A DNA stretch of 64,000 bases from Hydrogenophaga pseudoflava (GTDB lineage: Bacteria; Pseudomonadota; Gammaproteobacteria; Burkholderiales; Burkholderiaceae_C). Made by a program: the position numbers and the translations under genes. The stretch spans positions 486,638-550,637 of the forward strand of contig NZ_JAVHJP010000004.1 in assembly GCF_031020795.1 (NCBI RefSeq), read 5' to 3'. The notes under the pieces are model-generated. The model worked only from the letters and a program-made list of their open reading frames with translations. It was not told the origin of the DNA and ran no database searches. Positions within the stretch are counted from its first letter, which is position 1; each line of letters begins with the position of its first letter. This document shows positions 45,592 through 53,442 of the stretch, piece after piece.

Positions 45592-46293
45592 ATGATGAAG
45601 ATCCGCCGCTCCCAGGACCGCGGTTATGCCGACCACGGCTGGCTCAAGAGCCACCACTCCTTTTCGTTCGCGGGCTACCACGACCCGGCCTGGATGGGAT
45701 GGGGCAATCTGCGTGTGATCAACGAAGACCGCATTGCGCCGGGGACCGGCTTCGGCACGCACGGCCATCGCGACATGGAAATCATCAGCTACGTGCTCCA
45801 GGGCAACCTGGCGCACAAGGACAGCATGGGCAACGTCCAGGGCATCCCGCCGGGCGAGGTGCAGCGCATGAGCGCCGGCACCGGTGTGATGCACAGCGAG
45901 TTCAACCATGCGCCGAACAGCGTCACGCACTTCCTGCAGATCTGGATCGAACCGTCCGAGCGCGGCATCGAGCCCGGCTACGAACAGAAGGCGTTCGGTG
46001 CGGCGGAGAAGGCCGGCCGCCTGCGCCTGGTGGCCTCGCCCGACGGCGCGCAGGGCTCGGTCACCATCCACGCCGACGCGTCTCTGCACGCCGGGCTGTT
46101 CGATGGCGAACAGCGCGCCGAGCTGGTCATTGATCCGGCGCGCAAGGCCTACGTGCACCTGGTTCGTGGTGCGCTGGACGTCAACGGCCAGCGCCTGCAA
46201 GGCGGTGACGCCGCGCTGCTGGCCCAGGAGGAGCGCATCGTGCTCGAACACGGCGACAACGCCGAGGTGCTGGTGTTCGATCTGTCCCAGTGA
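45592..46293 (+). CDS. Pirin-family bicupin protein
   Basis: A 233-residue bicupin protein of the YhhW/pirin group. The metal-binding first cupin has GTGFGTHGHRDMEIISYVLQ and MSAGTGVMHSEFNHA (His, His, His, Glu). The C-terminal cupin ends with LVFDLSQ. YhhW-like pirins have quercetinase activity in vitro; the physiological role is unclear. ATG at 45592 follows AGGAG; a second ATG at 45595 is equally possible. It is first gene after the LysR box and is followed by an intrinsic terminator. Confidence 0.94.
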   Translation: MMKIRRSQDRGYADHGWLKSHHSFSFAGYHDPAWMGWGNLRVINEDRIAPGTGFGTHGHRDMEIISYVLQGNLAHKDSMGNVQGIPPGEVQRMSAGTGVMHSEFNHAPNSVTHFLQIWIEPSERGIEPGYEQKAFGAAEKAGRLRLVASPDGAQGSVTIHADASLHAGLFDGEQRAELVIDPARKAYVHLVRGALDVNGQRLQGGDAALLAQEERIVLEHGDNAEVLVFDLSQ

Positions 46294-46294
46294 A

Positions 46295-46322
46295 CGGGGG
46301 CCGACGGGCCCTCGGTTTTTTT
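46295..46322 (+). terminator. Rho-independent terminator after the pirin gene
   Basis: CGGGGGCC-GACG-GGCCCTCG forms an eight-pair stem (one G-U) immediately after the stop codon, followed by seven T. The flavodoxin gene starts 41 bp further, so it may need read-through or its own promoter. Confidence 0.82.
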
Positions 46323-46362
46323 CACCACCCCGCGCTCTGGCGCTTTCACACAGGAGTCACAA

Positions 46363-46917
46363 ATGGCAAAAGTTGTCGTGGTCTATCACTCGGGTTACGG
46401 TCACACCCAGCGCATGGCGCAGTCGGTGGCCCAGGGCGCTGACGCGGAGCTGCTGGCGATCGACGCCGAAGGCAATCTGCCCGACGGCGGCTGGGAGACG
46501 CTGGAGGCGGCCGACGCGATCATCTTCGGCTCGCCGACCTACATGGGCTCGGTGAGCTGGCAGTTCAAGAAGTTCGCCGACGCGTCCAGCAAGGCCTGGT
46601 TTGCCCAGAAGTGGAAAGACAAGGTCGCGGCGGGATTCACCAACAGCGCGGGCATGAACGGCGACAAGCTGCAGACACTGAACACCCTGTTCACCCTGGC
46701 CATGCAGCACGGCATGGTCTGGATCAGCCAAGGCCTGATGCCCAGCAACACCAAGGGCGCGCAGCGCAACGACGTGAACTACCTGGTCAGCTACAGCGGC
46801 GCCATCGCCCAGTCGCCCTCCGATGCCGGTGCCGGCGACATGCTGCCAGGCGATCTCGAAACCGCCCGTCTCTTCGGCGAGCGTGTGGCCACCCTGACAG
46901 CGAAATTCAAGGGCTGA
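46363..46917 (+). CDS. Flavodoxin-fold NAD(P)H:quinone reductase-like protein (WrbA-like)
   Basis: A 184-residue flavodoxin-fold protein. The FMN phosphate-binding loop is VVYHSGYGHTQRMAQSVAQG at the N-terminus, with IIFGSPTYMGSVSWQFKKFA for the isoalloxazine loop and FTNSAGMNGDKLQTL. It resembles WrbA and other small quinone reductases but lacks some of their length, so NAD(P)H:quinone activity is probable but not certain. It follows the pirin gene, with which it likely shares the LysR regulator. Confidence 0.88.
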   Translation: MAKVVVVYHSGYGHTQRMAQSVAQGADAELLAIDAEGNLPDGGWETLEAADAIIFGSPTYMGSVSWQFKKFADASSKAWFAQKWKDKVAAGFTNSAGMNGDKLQTLNTLFTLAMQHGMVWISQGLMPSNTKGAQRNDVNYLVSYSGAIAQSPSDAGAGDMLPGDLETARLFGERVATLTAKFKG

Positions 46918-46971
46918 CACCGGGTCGTTGCCCATGCCAGCGGCGGCCGGGAGGGGCTTACCATCCCGGCC

Positions 46972-47667
46972 ATGAAGATCTTCTCCATCCTCCCCTGGGC
47001 AGACTGGCTCGCGCTGGTCTGCTTTTTCGCCTTGTGGGTGGGCTATGCCTGGTTCGCCAAGGTCCTCGGGCAGCGCCGGTCCTCGCTGCTGATCACCACC
47101 AACCGCTACCGCAGTTACTGGATGAAGCAGGCGGCGATGCGCGACCCGCGCATGCTTGACGGCCTGATCACCCAGACGCTCTCCAACACCCCGGCGTTCT
47201 TCTCGTCCACGTCCATCCTGGTCATCGGTGGCCTGTTCGCCCTGCTGGGCACCACCGACAAGGCGACCGAGTTGATGAGCGAGATCCCGTTCGCCCAGGC
47301 GACACCGCTCATCGTTTTCGAGTTCAAGATCCTGGTGCTGGTGAGCATCTTCGTATACGCCTTTTTCCGCTTTTCCTGGTGCATGCGCCAATACACCTTC
47401 GTGGCGCTGGTGATCGGGGCCATGCCGCCGCCGTCCGATTTCAAGTCCGGCAAGTTCGACGCCCTGGAATACGCCGACCGGGCGGCAGCCATGGTCGGTG
47501 CCGCCGCCGAAACCTTCAACGACGGCCTGCGCGCCTACTACTTCTCGTTCGCCGCGCTGGCCTGGTTCATCTCGCCGCTGGCGATGGTGCTGGGCACCGG
47601 GGCTGTTGTCGCCATCCTCTACAGCCGCGAGTTCCACTCCGAGGTGCTCAAGGTTTTGCGGGACTGA
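46972..47667 (+). CDS. DUF599-like membrane protein
   Basis: A 231-residue protein with four to five membrane helices: one at 10-28, a charged stretch RRSSLLITTNRYRSYWMKQA, then helices near 75-92, 110-130 and 190-220. MRDPRMLDGLITQTLSNTPA and FFSSTSILVIGGLFALLG are typical of the DUF599 family. Function unknown. Its last 20 bp overlap the 3' end of the convergent PAP2 gene. Confidence 0.87.
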   Translation: MKIFSILPWADWLALVCFFALWVGYAWFAKVLGQRRSSLLITTNRYRSYWMKQAAMRDPRMLDGLITQTLSNTPAFFSSTSILVIGGLFALLGTTDKATELMSEIPFAQATPLIVFEFKILVLVSIFVYAFFRFSWCMRQYTFVALVIGAMPPPSDFKSGKFDALEYADRAAAMVGAAAETFNDGLRAYYFSFAALAWFISPLAMVLGTGAVVAILYSREFHSEVLKVLRD

Positions 47668-48352
47668 GGAGGTGCGGGGTGGTGTCCCGGATGTGAACCA
47701 GGGAGGCGACGGAGAACACCAGCCCGAGCGCCGCGCCGCCGATCACGTCCAGCGCCACGTGCTGCAGGGTGCCCATAGTCGACCAGGCGATGGCCACGCC
47801 GTGCAGTGCCGACAGCCACAGCACCCAGACCGGCGTGCTGAGCTGGCGCAGGATGCGGTGCAGCCAGCAGGCGCTGAACACCGCCGAGGCCACGTGCAGC
47901 GAAGGGCAGGCGTTGCCCGCGGCGTCCACGCCCTTGATCAGGGCCAGTCCGGGGTACTGGCCCCAGTCAACGTCGAAGACAGGGGTCTGCGTCGGCCAGA
48001 GCCAGAAGATGGCCAGGCCGGTGAGACACAGCGCCCCCACCCACACGCCGAACCAGACCAGCGCCCTGAGATTGCCGATCAGGGCCGGGGCCAGCGACAC
48101 ATAGACCCACAGCGAGAGGTAGATCGGGAACGCCGCTGGCGTGAACGCCACCCAGTGGTCCAGCCAGATTTCGGGCATGACCGTGGGATTGGCCTGGGGG
48201 TTCTCCAGCAGCGCAAAGTACGCGCGGAAGAACAGAAACATGAAGGCGCTGGTGCCGATGGCTTTGAGCCAGGTCTGGAAACAGATGCGCTGCCACACCC
48301 GCGACCACCAGCCCCCGGCGGCCGGTGTCAGGGTCTCCGTCGAGGGGATCAT
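47648..48352 (-). CDS. PAP2-superfamily membrane phosphatase
   Basis: A 234-residue protein with about five membrane helices. The phosphatase motifs are NACPSLHVASAVFSACWL (PSxH) and TLQHVALDVIGGAALGLV (the SRxxxxxHxxxD equivalent retains His and Asp). It probably removes phosphate from a lipid such as undecaprenyl diphosphate or phosphatidate. It is divergent from the acyl-carrier-protein operon with 166 bp between starts, and may or may not be functionally linked. The 3' end overlaps the DUF599 gene by 20 bp. Confidence 0.88.
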   Translation of the reverse strand: MIPSTETLTPAAGGWWSRVWQRICFQTWLKAIGTSAFMFLFFRAYFALLENPQANPTVMPEIWLDHWVAFTPAAFPIYLSLWVYVSLAPALIGNLRALVWFGVWVGALCLTGLAIFWLWPTQTPVFDVDWGQYPGLALIKGVDAAGNACPSLHVASAVFSACWLHRILRQLSTPVWVLWLSALHGVAIAWSTMGTLQHVALDVIGGAALGLVFSVASLVHIRDTTPHLLSPAKP

Positions 48353-48362
48353 GTCAGTGCGC

Positions 48363-48408
48363 GGGGACCGGGTCCCCAGGGGTGCGGGCTGTACAATCGA
48401 AAGCTTTC
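48363..48408. promoter_or_regulatory. Palindromes upstream of the polyene-type operon
   Basis: GGGGACC-G-GGTCCCC (48363-48377) and GAAAGCTTTC (48399-48408) are perfect inverted repeats in the divergent PAP2/ACP promoter region; TACAAT at 48392 could be a -10 box. Candidate operators only. Confidence 0.35.
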
Positions 48409-48518
48409 AGAATGAGACGTTCGGCGGTCTGCGCCGGGCTTCGTGCTGGCCCTGCGGCCCTTCGGGCATCGCGTCCGGCGCCGGTGTCAGGCCACTGGCC
48501 AGCCATGAAATGTATGCC

Positions 48519-48764
48519 ATGCAATCGACCGAACTGATCCGTCAATTCCTGCACGAGCGACTGGGTGCCGATCCGCAGCTGGTTGTCCATGAGGCGCGCC
48601 TGGCGGACATCGGTGTGGATTCGCTGATGCTTGCCGAACTGATGTTCGAGGCGGAGGACCGCCTGGGGATCTCGATCGATTCCGGAGTCGCTCCTCCCAA
48701 GACGGTCGGGGACATGGTGGCCCTGATCGATTCGCTCCAGGCCGCCAAAACCGCTCGGTCATGA
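48519..48764 (+). CDS. Acyl carrier protein 1 of polyene-type cluster
   Basis: An 81-residue acyl carrier protein. The phosphopantetheine site is Ser35 in IGVDSLMLAELMFEAEDRLG. It would carry starter or chain intermediates of the type II system. ATG at 48519 is preferred; an in-frame ATG at 48510 would add three residues. Its stop overlaps the next gene (ATGA). It is the first gene of the operon. Confidence 0.9.
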   Translation: MQSTELIRQFLHERLGADPQLVVHEARLADIGVDSLMLAELMFEAEDRLGISIDSGVAPPKTVGDMVALIDSLQAAKTARS

Positions 48765-50020
48765 CCCGCCGCCGAGTCGCCATCACGGGCCTTGGCATGG
48801 TCAGCCCGTACGGAGACGGCGTCGACGCCTTCTTCGCACACCTGCTGGCGGGCCGTTCGGCCGTGCGCCTGCTGCAGACCGAGGACAAGCCCCGGCCGCT
48901 GTGCATGCCCTTCGTCACCTGCAGCGGCTTCGACGCTGCCGCCGCGCTCGGCAAGCCGCTGGCCGGCATGATGGAGCGCTTTGCCCACCTCGGCGTGGCC
49001 TCCGCATTCGACGCCTGGCGGGACGCCGGACTGGAGCGCCAGACAGCCGACCCCGCCGAGCGCGAAAACTGGGCCTGCATCTGGGGCACCGCCCTGGGGG
49101 GCATCCTGGCCTTCGAGAAAGGCTACCGCGACCTGTGGCAGAACGGGCGCGAGCGCCTGTCGCCCCTGTCGGTGGTGATGGGCATGAACAACGCCGTCAA
49201 CGCCCACCTGTCGATCCAGCTCGGTCTGGGCGGTGTGAGCATGAGCCACACCGTGGCCTGCGCGTCGTCCACCGTGGCGATCGGCGAGGCTTTCCGCCGC
49301 GTGCGCGATGGCGAGGCGGCCGTGGCCATCACCGGCGGTTCCGACGCCACGCTGGCCTACGGCGTGGCCAAGGCCTGGGAGGCCATGCGCCTGGTGGCGC
49401 CGGGCACCGAAGAAACCGCCTTCAAGGCCTGCCGCCCGTTCTCGGCCGACCGCGCCGGTCTGGTGCTGGGCGAAGGGGGCGCCGCCCTGGTGCTGGAGGA
49501 CTGGGAGCACGCGCAGGCCCGCGGCGCCCGCATCCACGCCGAGATCGTCGGCTACGGTTCCAGCTGCGACCGCAGCCACCTGGTGCGCCCCGAGGCTGAT
49601 GGCCAGGCGCGGGCCCTGCGTGCGGCGCTGGCCGATGGAGGTTTGGGGGTGGACGAGATCGGCTACGTCAATGCCCACGGCACCGCGACCGTCGAGGGTG
49701 ACCCGATCGAGATCACCGCGCTGCGCCAGGTGTTCGGCGACCTCGCACCGCGTCTGGCGGTCAGTGCCACCAAGTCCATGCACGGTCACCTGCTGGGGGC
49801 CGCCGGTGCGATCGAGGCCCTGGCCACCGTGCTGGCGCTGCGCGAAGGGGCGATTCCCCCCACGGCCCATCTCCAGGGGCGGCTCGATCCGGCCTGCGTA
49901 GGGGTCGACCACGTGTTCGAAGGGCGCCAAGGCGTGCCGCTCAAGGCTGCCCTGTCCAACTCCTTTGCTTTCGGTGGCAGCAACGCCGTGCTGGCGTTCC
50001 GTGCCGCGCCCGCCCCCTGA
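48761..50020 (+). CDS. Beta-ketoacyl-ACP synthase (FabF-like) of polyene-type cluster
   Basis: A 419-residue condensing enzyme with an intact triad: Cys167 in TVACASSTVAIGE, His in VNAHGTATVEGD and His in TKSMHGHLLGAAGAIE. It has FabF-type ends (MTRRRVAITGLGMVSPYG and SNSFAFGGSNAVLAF). It elongates the chain on the ACPs. It overlaps ACP1 and precedes ACP2 by 16 bp. A second synthase and a chain-length-factor-like protein are encoded later in the operon. Confidence 0.95.
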   Translation: MTRRRVAITGLGMVSPYGDGVDAFFAHLLAGRSAVRLLQTEDKPRPLCMPFVTCSGFDAAAALGKPLAGMMERFAHLGVASAFDAWRDAGLERQTADPAERENWACIWGTALGGILAFEKGYRDLWQNGRERLSPLSVVMGMNNAVNAHLSIQLGLGGVSMSHTVACASSTVAIGEAFRRVRDGEAAVAITGGSDATLAYGVAKAWEAMRLVAPGTEETAFKACRPFSADRAGLVLGEGGAALVLEDWEHAQARGARIHAEIVGYGSSCDRSHLVRPEADGQARALRAALADGGLGVDEIGYVNAHGTATVEGDPIEITALRQVFGDLAPRLAVSATKSMHGHLLGAAGAIEALATVLALREGAIPPTAHLQGRLDPACVGVDHVFEGRQGVPLKAALSNSFAFGGSNAVLAFRAAPAP

Positions 50021-50036
50021 TTCATCGAGACCGACC

Positions 50037-50318
50037 ATGTTCCAAGCCCCACAAACTCCCCTGAACGACCTCATGGCCGAGGTCGCCGCCCTGATCGTCG
50101 AGGCGCTCAACCTCGACGTGAAGCCCGAAGACATCCAGCCCGACGATCCGCTGTACGGCGAAGGTCTGGGACTGGACTCGATCGACATGCTGGAGATCTC
50201 GCTGGTCATTTCCAAGCAGTACGGCTTCCAGCTCAAGTCGGACAACGAGAACAACGTCAAGATCTTCGCCTCGCTGCGCTCCCTCTCGGAACACATCGCG
50301 AGCCAGCGCACCAAGTGA
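50037..50318 (+). CDS. Acyl carrier protein 2 of polyene-type cluster
   Basis: A 93-residue acyl carrier protein with the phosphopantetheine serine at Ser48 in EGLGLDSIDMLEISLVI. Helical charge pattern and length are normal. Two different ACPs in one operon is typical of aryl-polyene-type clusters. Its stop overlaps the ligase start (GTGA). Confidence 0.93.
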   Translation: MFQAPQTPLNDLMAEVAALIVEALNLDVKPEDIQPDDPLYGEGLGLDSIDMLEISLVISKQYGFQLKSDNENNVKIFASLRSLSEHIASQRTK

Positions 50319-51667
50319 AGCCGATCACCGGTCACGGGCTGGACGATGTCCTGGCCTGGCGTCCCTCCGGGCCGGTCCGGGTGCGCGAGTTCCTGGCCGA
50401 CGCCCAGGCGGTTGCGGCGCTGCTGCCGGCCGGCGCCGGGGTGCTCAACCTCTGCGAAGACCGTTACCACTTTGCGGTGCTGTTCGCGGCCTGCCTTATG
50501 ACGGACCGGGTCAGCCTGCAGCCTTCGTCCCATTCGGCCGAAACGCTGCAGCGGCTGGCGCAGGAGCATCCCGGCTGTTTCGCCGTGGTCGATGGGCGGT
50601 TTGACGTGGCGGGGCTGCCCAGCCTGCCGTTTCCGGACCTCGCTGCTGTGACCCGGGCTCCGGTCGACAAAGTGCCCGAGATCGACGACGACCAGGTGGT
50701 CGCGATCCTCTTCACCTCCGGGTCCACCGGCCTGCCGCAGCCACACGGCAAGACCTGGGGCCGCCTGGTGCAGAACGGCCGCGCGGAGGCGGCGGCACTC
50801 GGGCTGGACCGCAAGCCGCATGTGCTGGTCGGCACGGTGCCAGTGCAGCACAGCTACGGCTTCGAGTCGACCTTTCTGCTGGCGCTGCACGGCGGTTGCA
50901 GCTTCTGGAGCGGCAAGCCCTTCTACCCGCAGGACGTGGTCGACGCGCTGGCCGCCGTGCCGCAGCCGCGCATGCTGGTGACCACGCCCTACCACCTGGG
51001 CACCCTGCTGGCCTCGGCCCTGGACTGGCCGGCGCTCGACCTGTGCCTGTCGGCGACCGCGCCCCTCGGCACCGAGCTGGCGGCCCGGGTCGAAGCGCAC
51101 AGCGGTGCGCCGGTGCATGAAATCTACGGATCGACCGAGTCTGGCCAGCTGGCCACCCGCCGCACCACCGATGGCGCCGTCTGGCATCTGCTGCCCGGGG
51201 TGCGGCTGGTGCAGGACCAGGACACCACCAGCGCCTGCGAGGGCCATGTCGAAGGCGTGGTGCCGCTGTCGGACATCATCGAGCTGCAGGACGGAGGGCG
51301 TTTCCTGCTGCACGGGCGCCACGCCGATCTGGTCAACATCGTAGGCAAGCGCAGTTCGCTGGCCTACCTCAATCACCAGCTGTGCGCCATTGAAGGCGTG
51401 CAGGAAGGTGCCTTCTTCCTGCCCGACGACGCCGATCAGTCCACCGATGGCATCACCCGGCTCGCCGCCTTCGTTGTTGCGCCCGGTGTGGCGCCGCGGT
51501 CGCTGCAGGCGGCCCTGCGTCAGCGCATCGACCGCGTGTTCCTGCCGCGCCCGCTGGTGTTCGTCGATGCCCTGCCGCGCAACAGCACCGGCAAACTCAT
51601 GCGCTCGACGCTGCAGGAGCTGTACCGCCGGCACGTGGGCCCCGGAAGCCACCATGGCCCTGCTTGA
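50315..51667 (+). CDS. AMP-dependent acyl-ACP/acyl-CoA ligase-like protein
   Basis: A 450-residue adenylating enzyme. The AMP-binding motif ILFTSGSTGLPQPHGKTW and EIYGSTESGQLATRRT (adenine motif) are present, then a D-G-R-like region (FLLHGRHADLVNIVGKR) and C-terminal LPRNSTGKLMRSTLQELY with the catalytic Lys. In aryl-polyene systems the corresponding ligase loads a starter such as 4-hydroxycinnamate-type acid on the ACP. Here the acid is unknown. GTG start at 50315 overlaps ACP2, and the stop lies 14 bp inside the next gene. Confidence 0.9.
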   Translation: MKPITGHGLDDVLAWRPSGPVRVREFLADAQAVAALLPAGAGVLNLCEDRYHFAVLFAACLMTDRVSLQPSSHSAETLQRLAQEHPGCFAVVDGRFDVAGLPSLPFPDLAAVTRAPVDKVPEIDDDQVVAILFTSGSTGLPQPHGKTWGRLVQNGRAEAAALGLDRKPHVLVGTVPVQHSYGFESTFLLALHGGCSFWSGKPFYPQDVVDALAAVPQPRMLVTTPYHLGTLLASALDWPALDLCLSATAPLGTELAARVEAHSGAPVHEIYGSTESGQLATRRTTDGAVWHLLPGVRLVQDQDTTSACEGHVEGVVPLSDIIELQDGGRFLLHGRHADLVNIVGKRSSLAYLNHQLCAIEGVQEGAFFLPDDADQSTDGITRLAAFVVAPGVAPRSLQAALRQRIDRVFLPRPLVFVDALPRNSTGKLMRSTLQELYRRHVGPGSHHGPA

Positions 51668-51959
51668 GCAGACCTGGCGGGTGCCCGCCGACCACCCCGC
51701 GTTTGCCGGGCATTTCCCCGGCCATCCCATCGTGCCAGGGGTGGTGTTGCTTGACCGGGTGCTGCAAATCGCCAGGCCGTTGCAGGGCGGTGCGTCAGAA
51801 GGCTGGCAGGTCGCTCAGGTGAAGTTCCTCAGCCCCTGTGGTCCGGACGATGAGTTGATCTTCGCGCTGCGCGACGGTGTGCGGGGCGGGCTCGTCTTTT
51901 CCGTGCACTGCGGCGACCGCGAGGTGGCGTCCGGCGGTCTGGTGCCACCCGCGGCATGA
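51654..51959 (+). CDS. FabZ/FabA-like hotdog dehydratase or thioesterase (ApeI-like)
   Basis: A 101-residue hotdog-fold protein with the FabZ-type motif HPAFAGHFPGHPIVPGVVLL, and VKFLSPCGPDDEL near the end. It is shorter than FabZ (about 145) and matches the small dehydratase/thioesterase of aryl-polyene clusters. It overlaps the ligase gene by 14 bp and the acyltransferase gene by 4 bp. Confidence 0.88.
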   Translation: MALLEQTWRVPADHPAFAGHFPGHPIVPGVVLLDRVLQIARPLQGGASEGWQVAQVKFLSPCGPDDELIFALRDGVRGGLVFSVHCGDREVASGGLVPPAA

Positions 51960-52876
51960 GCCTTCCAGACACCCCGGACAGCGCCCAGCCCGAGTGGATG
52001 AGGCGCCAGGAGCGCAGCAACCTGGCGATCCTGCGCCTGATGGTCTGGATCTCGCTCACTTTCGGCCGCCGCATCGGCCGCGTCGTGCTGCACGGCATCG
52101 CGGCGTACTTCGTACTGTTCGCGCCGGCGGCGCGCCGTGCCAGCCGGGCCTATCTGCGGCGGGTGCTGGGCCGCTGGGCCCTGTGGCGCGATGGTTTCCG
52201 GCATGTGTTCAGCTTTGCCAGCACCATCCACGACCGCATCTACCTGCTGAATGATCGTTTCGACGTGTTCGACATTCAGGTCCACGGCGGCGAGGCGCTC
52301 ATCGAGTCGGTGCGCACCCAGCCCGGGGCGCTGCTGGTCGGGGCCCACCTGGGCAGCTTTGAGGTGCTGCGCGCGATGGGGCGGGGCAAGGAGGGACTCA
52401 AGGTGGCGATGATGATGTACGAGGCGAACGCCCGCAAGATCAACGCCACGCTGGCTGCGATCAACCCCAAGGCGATGCAAGATATCATTTCCCTGGGGCA
52501 GATGGAGTCGATGCTGGAGGCGCGCGACAAGCTCGACCAGGGGTATCTGGTGGGCATGCTGGCCGACCGCTCGCTGGGCGACGACGCCACGCACGAGGTG
52601 GAGTTTCTGGGCTCTCCCGCTGCGTTCCCGTTGGGGCCCTGGCGCATGGCGGCGATGCTGCGGCGGCCGGTGTTTCTCATGGCCGGCCTCTACCTGGGCG
52701 GCAACCGCTACGAGCTGCATTTCGTGAAACTGGCCGACTTTTCAAAGGTCGAACGTTCGGGGCGCGACGCTGCGATCCGCGAGGCCGTGCAGCGCTACGC
52801 CGACAGCCTGGCCGATCTGTGCCGCAAGGCCCCCTACAACTGGTTCAACTTCTTCGATTTCTGGCAGAAAAAATGA
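51956..52876 (+). CDS. LpxL/HtrB-like acyltransferase
   Basis: A 306-residue membrane-associated acyltransferase of the lipid A late-acyltransferase type. The N-terminal hydrophobic region (about 25-60) is followed by GALLVGAHLGSFEVLRAMGR with the active-site HxxxxE-like pattern (HLGSFE), and GYLVGMLADRSLGDD. It is predicted to attach the finished acyl chain to a lipid anchor. In related clusters it is often next to, or fused to, a GT2 glycosyltransferase, but none is seen here. Overlaps both neighbours by 4 bp. Confidence 0.9.
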   Translation: MSLPDTPDSAQPEWMRRQERSNLAILRLMVWISLTFGRRIGRVVLHGIAAYFVLFAPAARRASRAYLRRVLGRWALWRDGFRHVFSFASTIHDRIYLLNDRFDVFDIQVHGGEALIESVRTQPGALLVGAHLGSFEVLRAMGRGKEGLKVAMMMYEANARKINATLAAINPKAMQDIISLGQMESMLEARDKLDQGYLVGMLADRSLGDDATHEVEFLGSPAAFPLGPWRMAAMLRRPVFLMAGLYLGGNRYELHFVKLADFSKVERSGRDAAIREAVQRYADSLADLCRKAPYNWFNFFDFWQKK

Positions 52877-53442
52877 TGCGACGTTTTGTGCTGGCCCTGC
52901 TGGGGCTGGGCCTCTGGACCAGCGCCCAGGCCGCCTACGACATCGACCAGCTGATGAGTGATCTGGCGACCCAGAAGGGCGGCCGCGCGCGCTTCGTCGA
53001 AAAGCGCCACGTGGCGCTGCTGGACAAGCCGGTGCAGGCCAGCGGCGAGATGGTGTTCAGCCCGCCGGACCGGCTGGAGAAGCGCACCCTGCTGCCCAAA
53101 CCCGAAACCATGGTGCTGGACAAGGACACGCTGAGCCTGGAGCGCGACAAGCGAAAGTTCACCATCCACCTGGCCAACCGCCCGGAGGCGCAGGCCTTCG
53201 TCGAGAGCATCCGCAGCACCCTCGCGGGCAACCGCAAGGCGCTGGAGCAGGACTACGCGCTCGCGCTGGAAGGTGAGAGCCAGCGCTGGGTGCTCACCCT
53301 CGTGCCCAGGGACGAGACCATCATGGCACTGCTCAAGCGCATCACGGTCAGTGGCAGCAAGAACCAGGTGCGGCACATCGAGTACCTGCAGGCCGACGGC
53401 GACCGCTCGGAAATCAGCATCGACCCGATCGAGGCCCAGTGA
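52873..53442 (+). CDS. LolA-like periplasmic lipoprotein/lipid carrier
   Basis: A 189-residue exported protein: signal peptide 1-20 (cleavage after SAQA), then DIDQLMSDLATQKGGRARFV, FVEKRHVALLDKPVQASGEM, SPPDRLEKRTLLPKPETMVL; beta-rich throughout, as in LolA. In aryl-polyene clusters this protein is thought to carry the lipidic product across the periplasm. Overlaps the acyltransferase and MMPL genes by 4 bp each. Start ATG at 52873 or 52876. Confidence 0.9.
   Translation: MMRRFVLALLGLGLWTSAQAAYDIDQLMSDLATQKGGRARFVEKRHVALLDKPVQASGEMVFSPPDRLEKRTLLPKPETMVLDKDTLSLERDKRKFTIHLANRPEAQAFVESIRSTLAGNRKALEQDYALALEGESQRWVLTLVPRDETIMALLKRITVSGSKNQVRHIEYLQADGDRSEISIDPIEAQ

Noticed and set aside
48353..48518. 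Additional small gene upstream of ACP1 (frame open from 48141)
   Set aside because: The frame continues through the PAP2 gene on the other strand and has no ribosome site; ACP starting at 48519 explains it.
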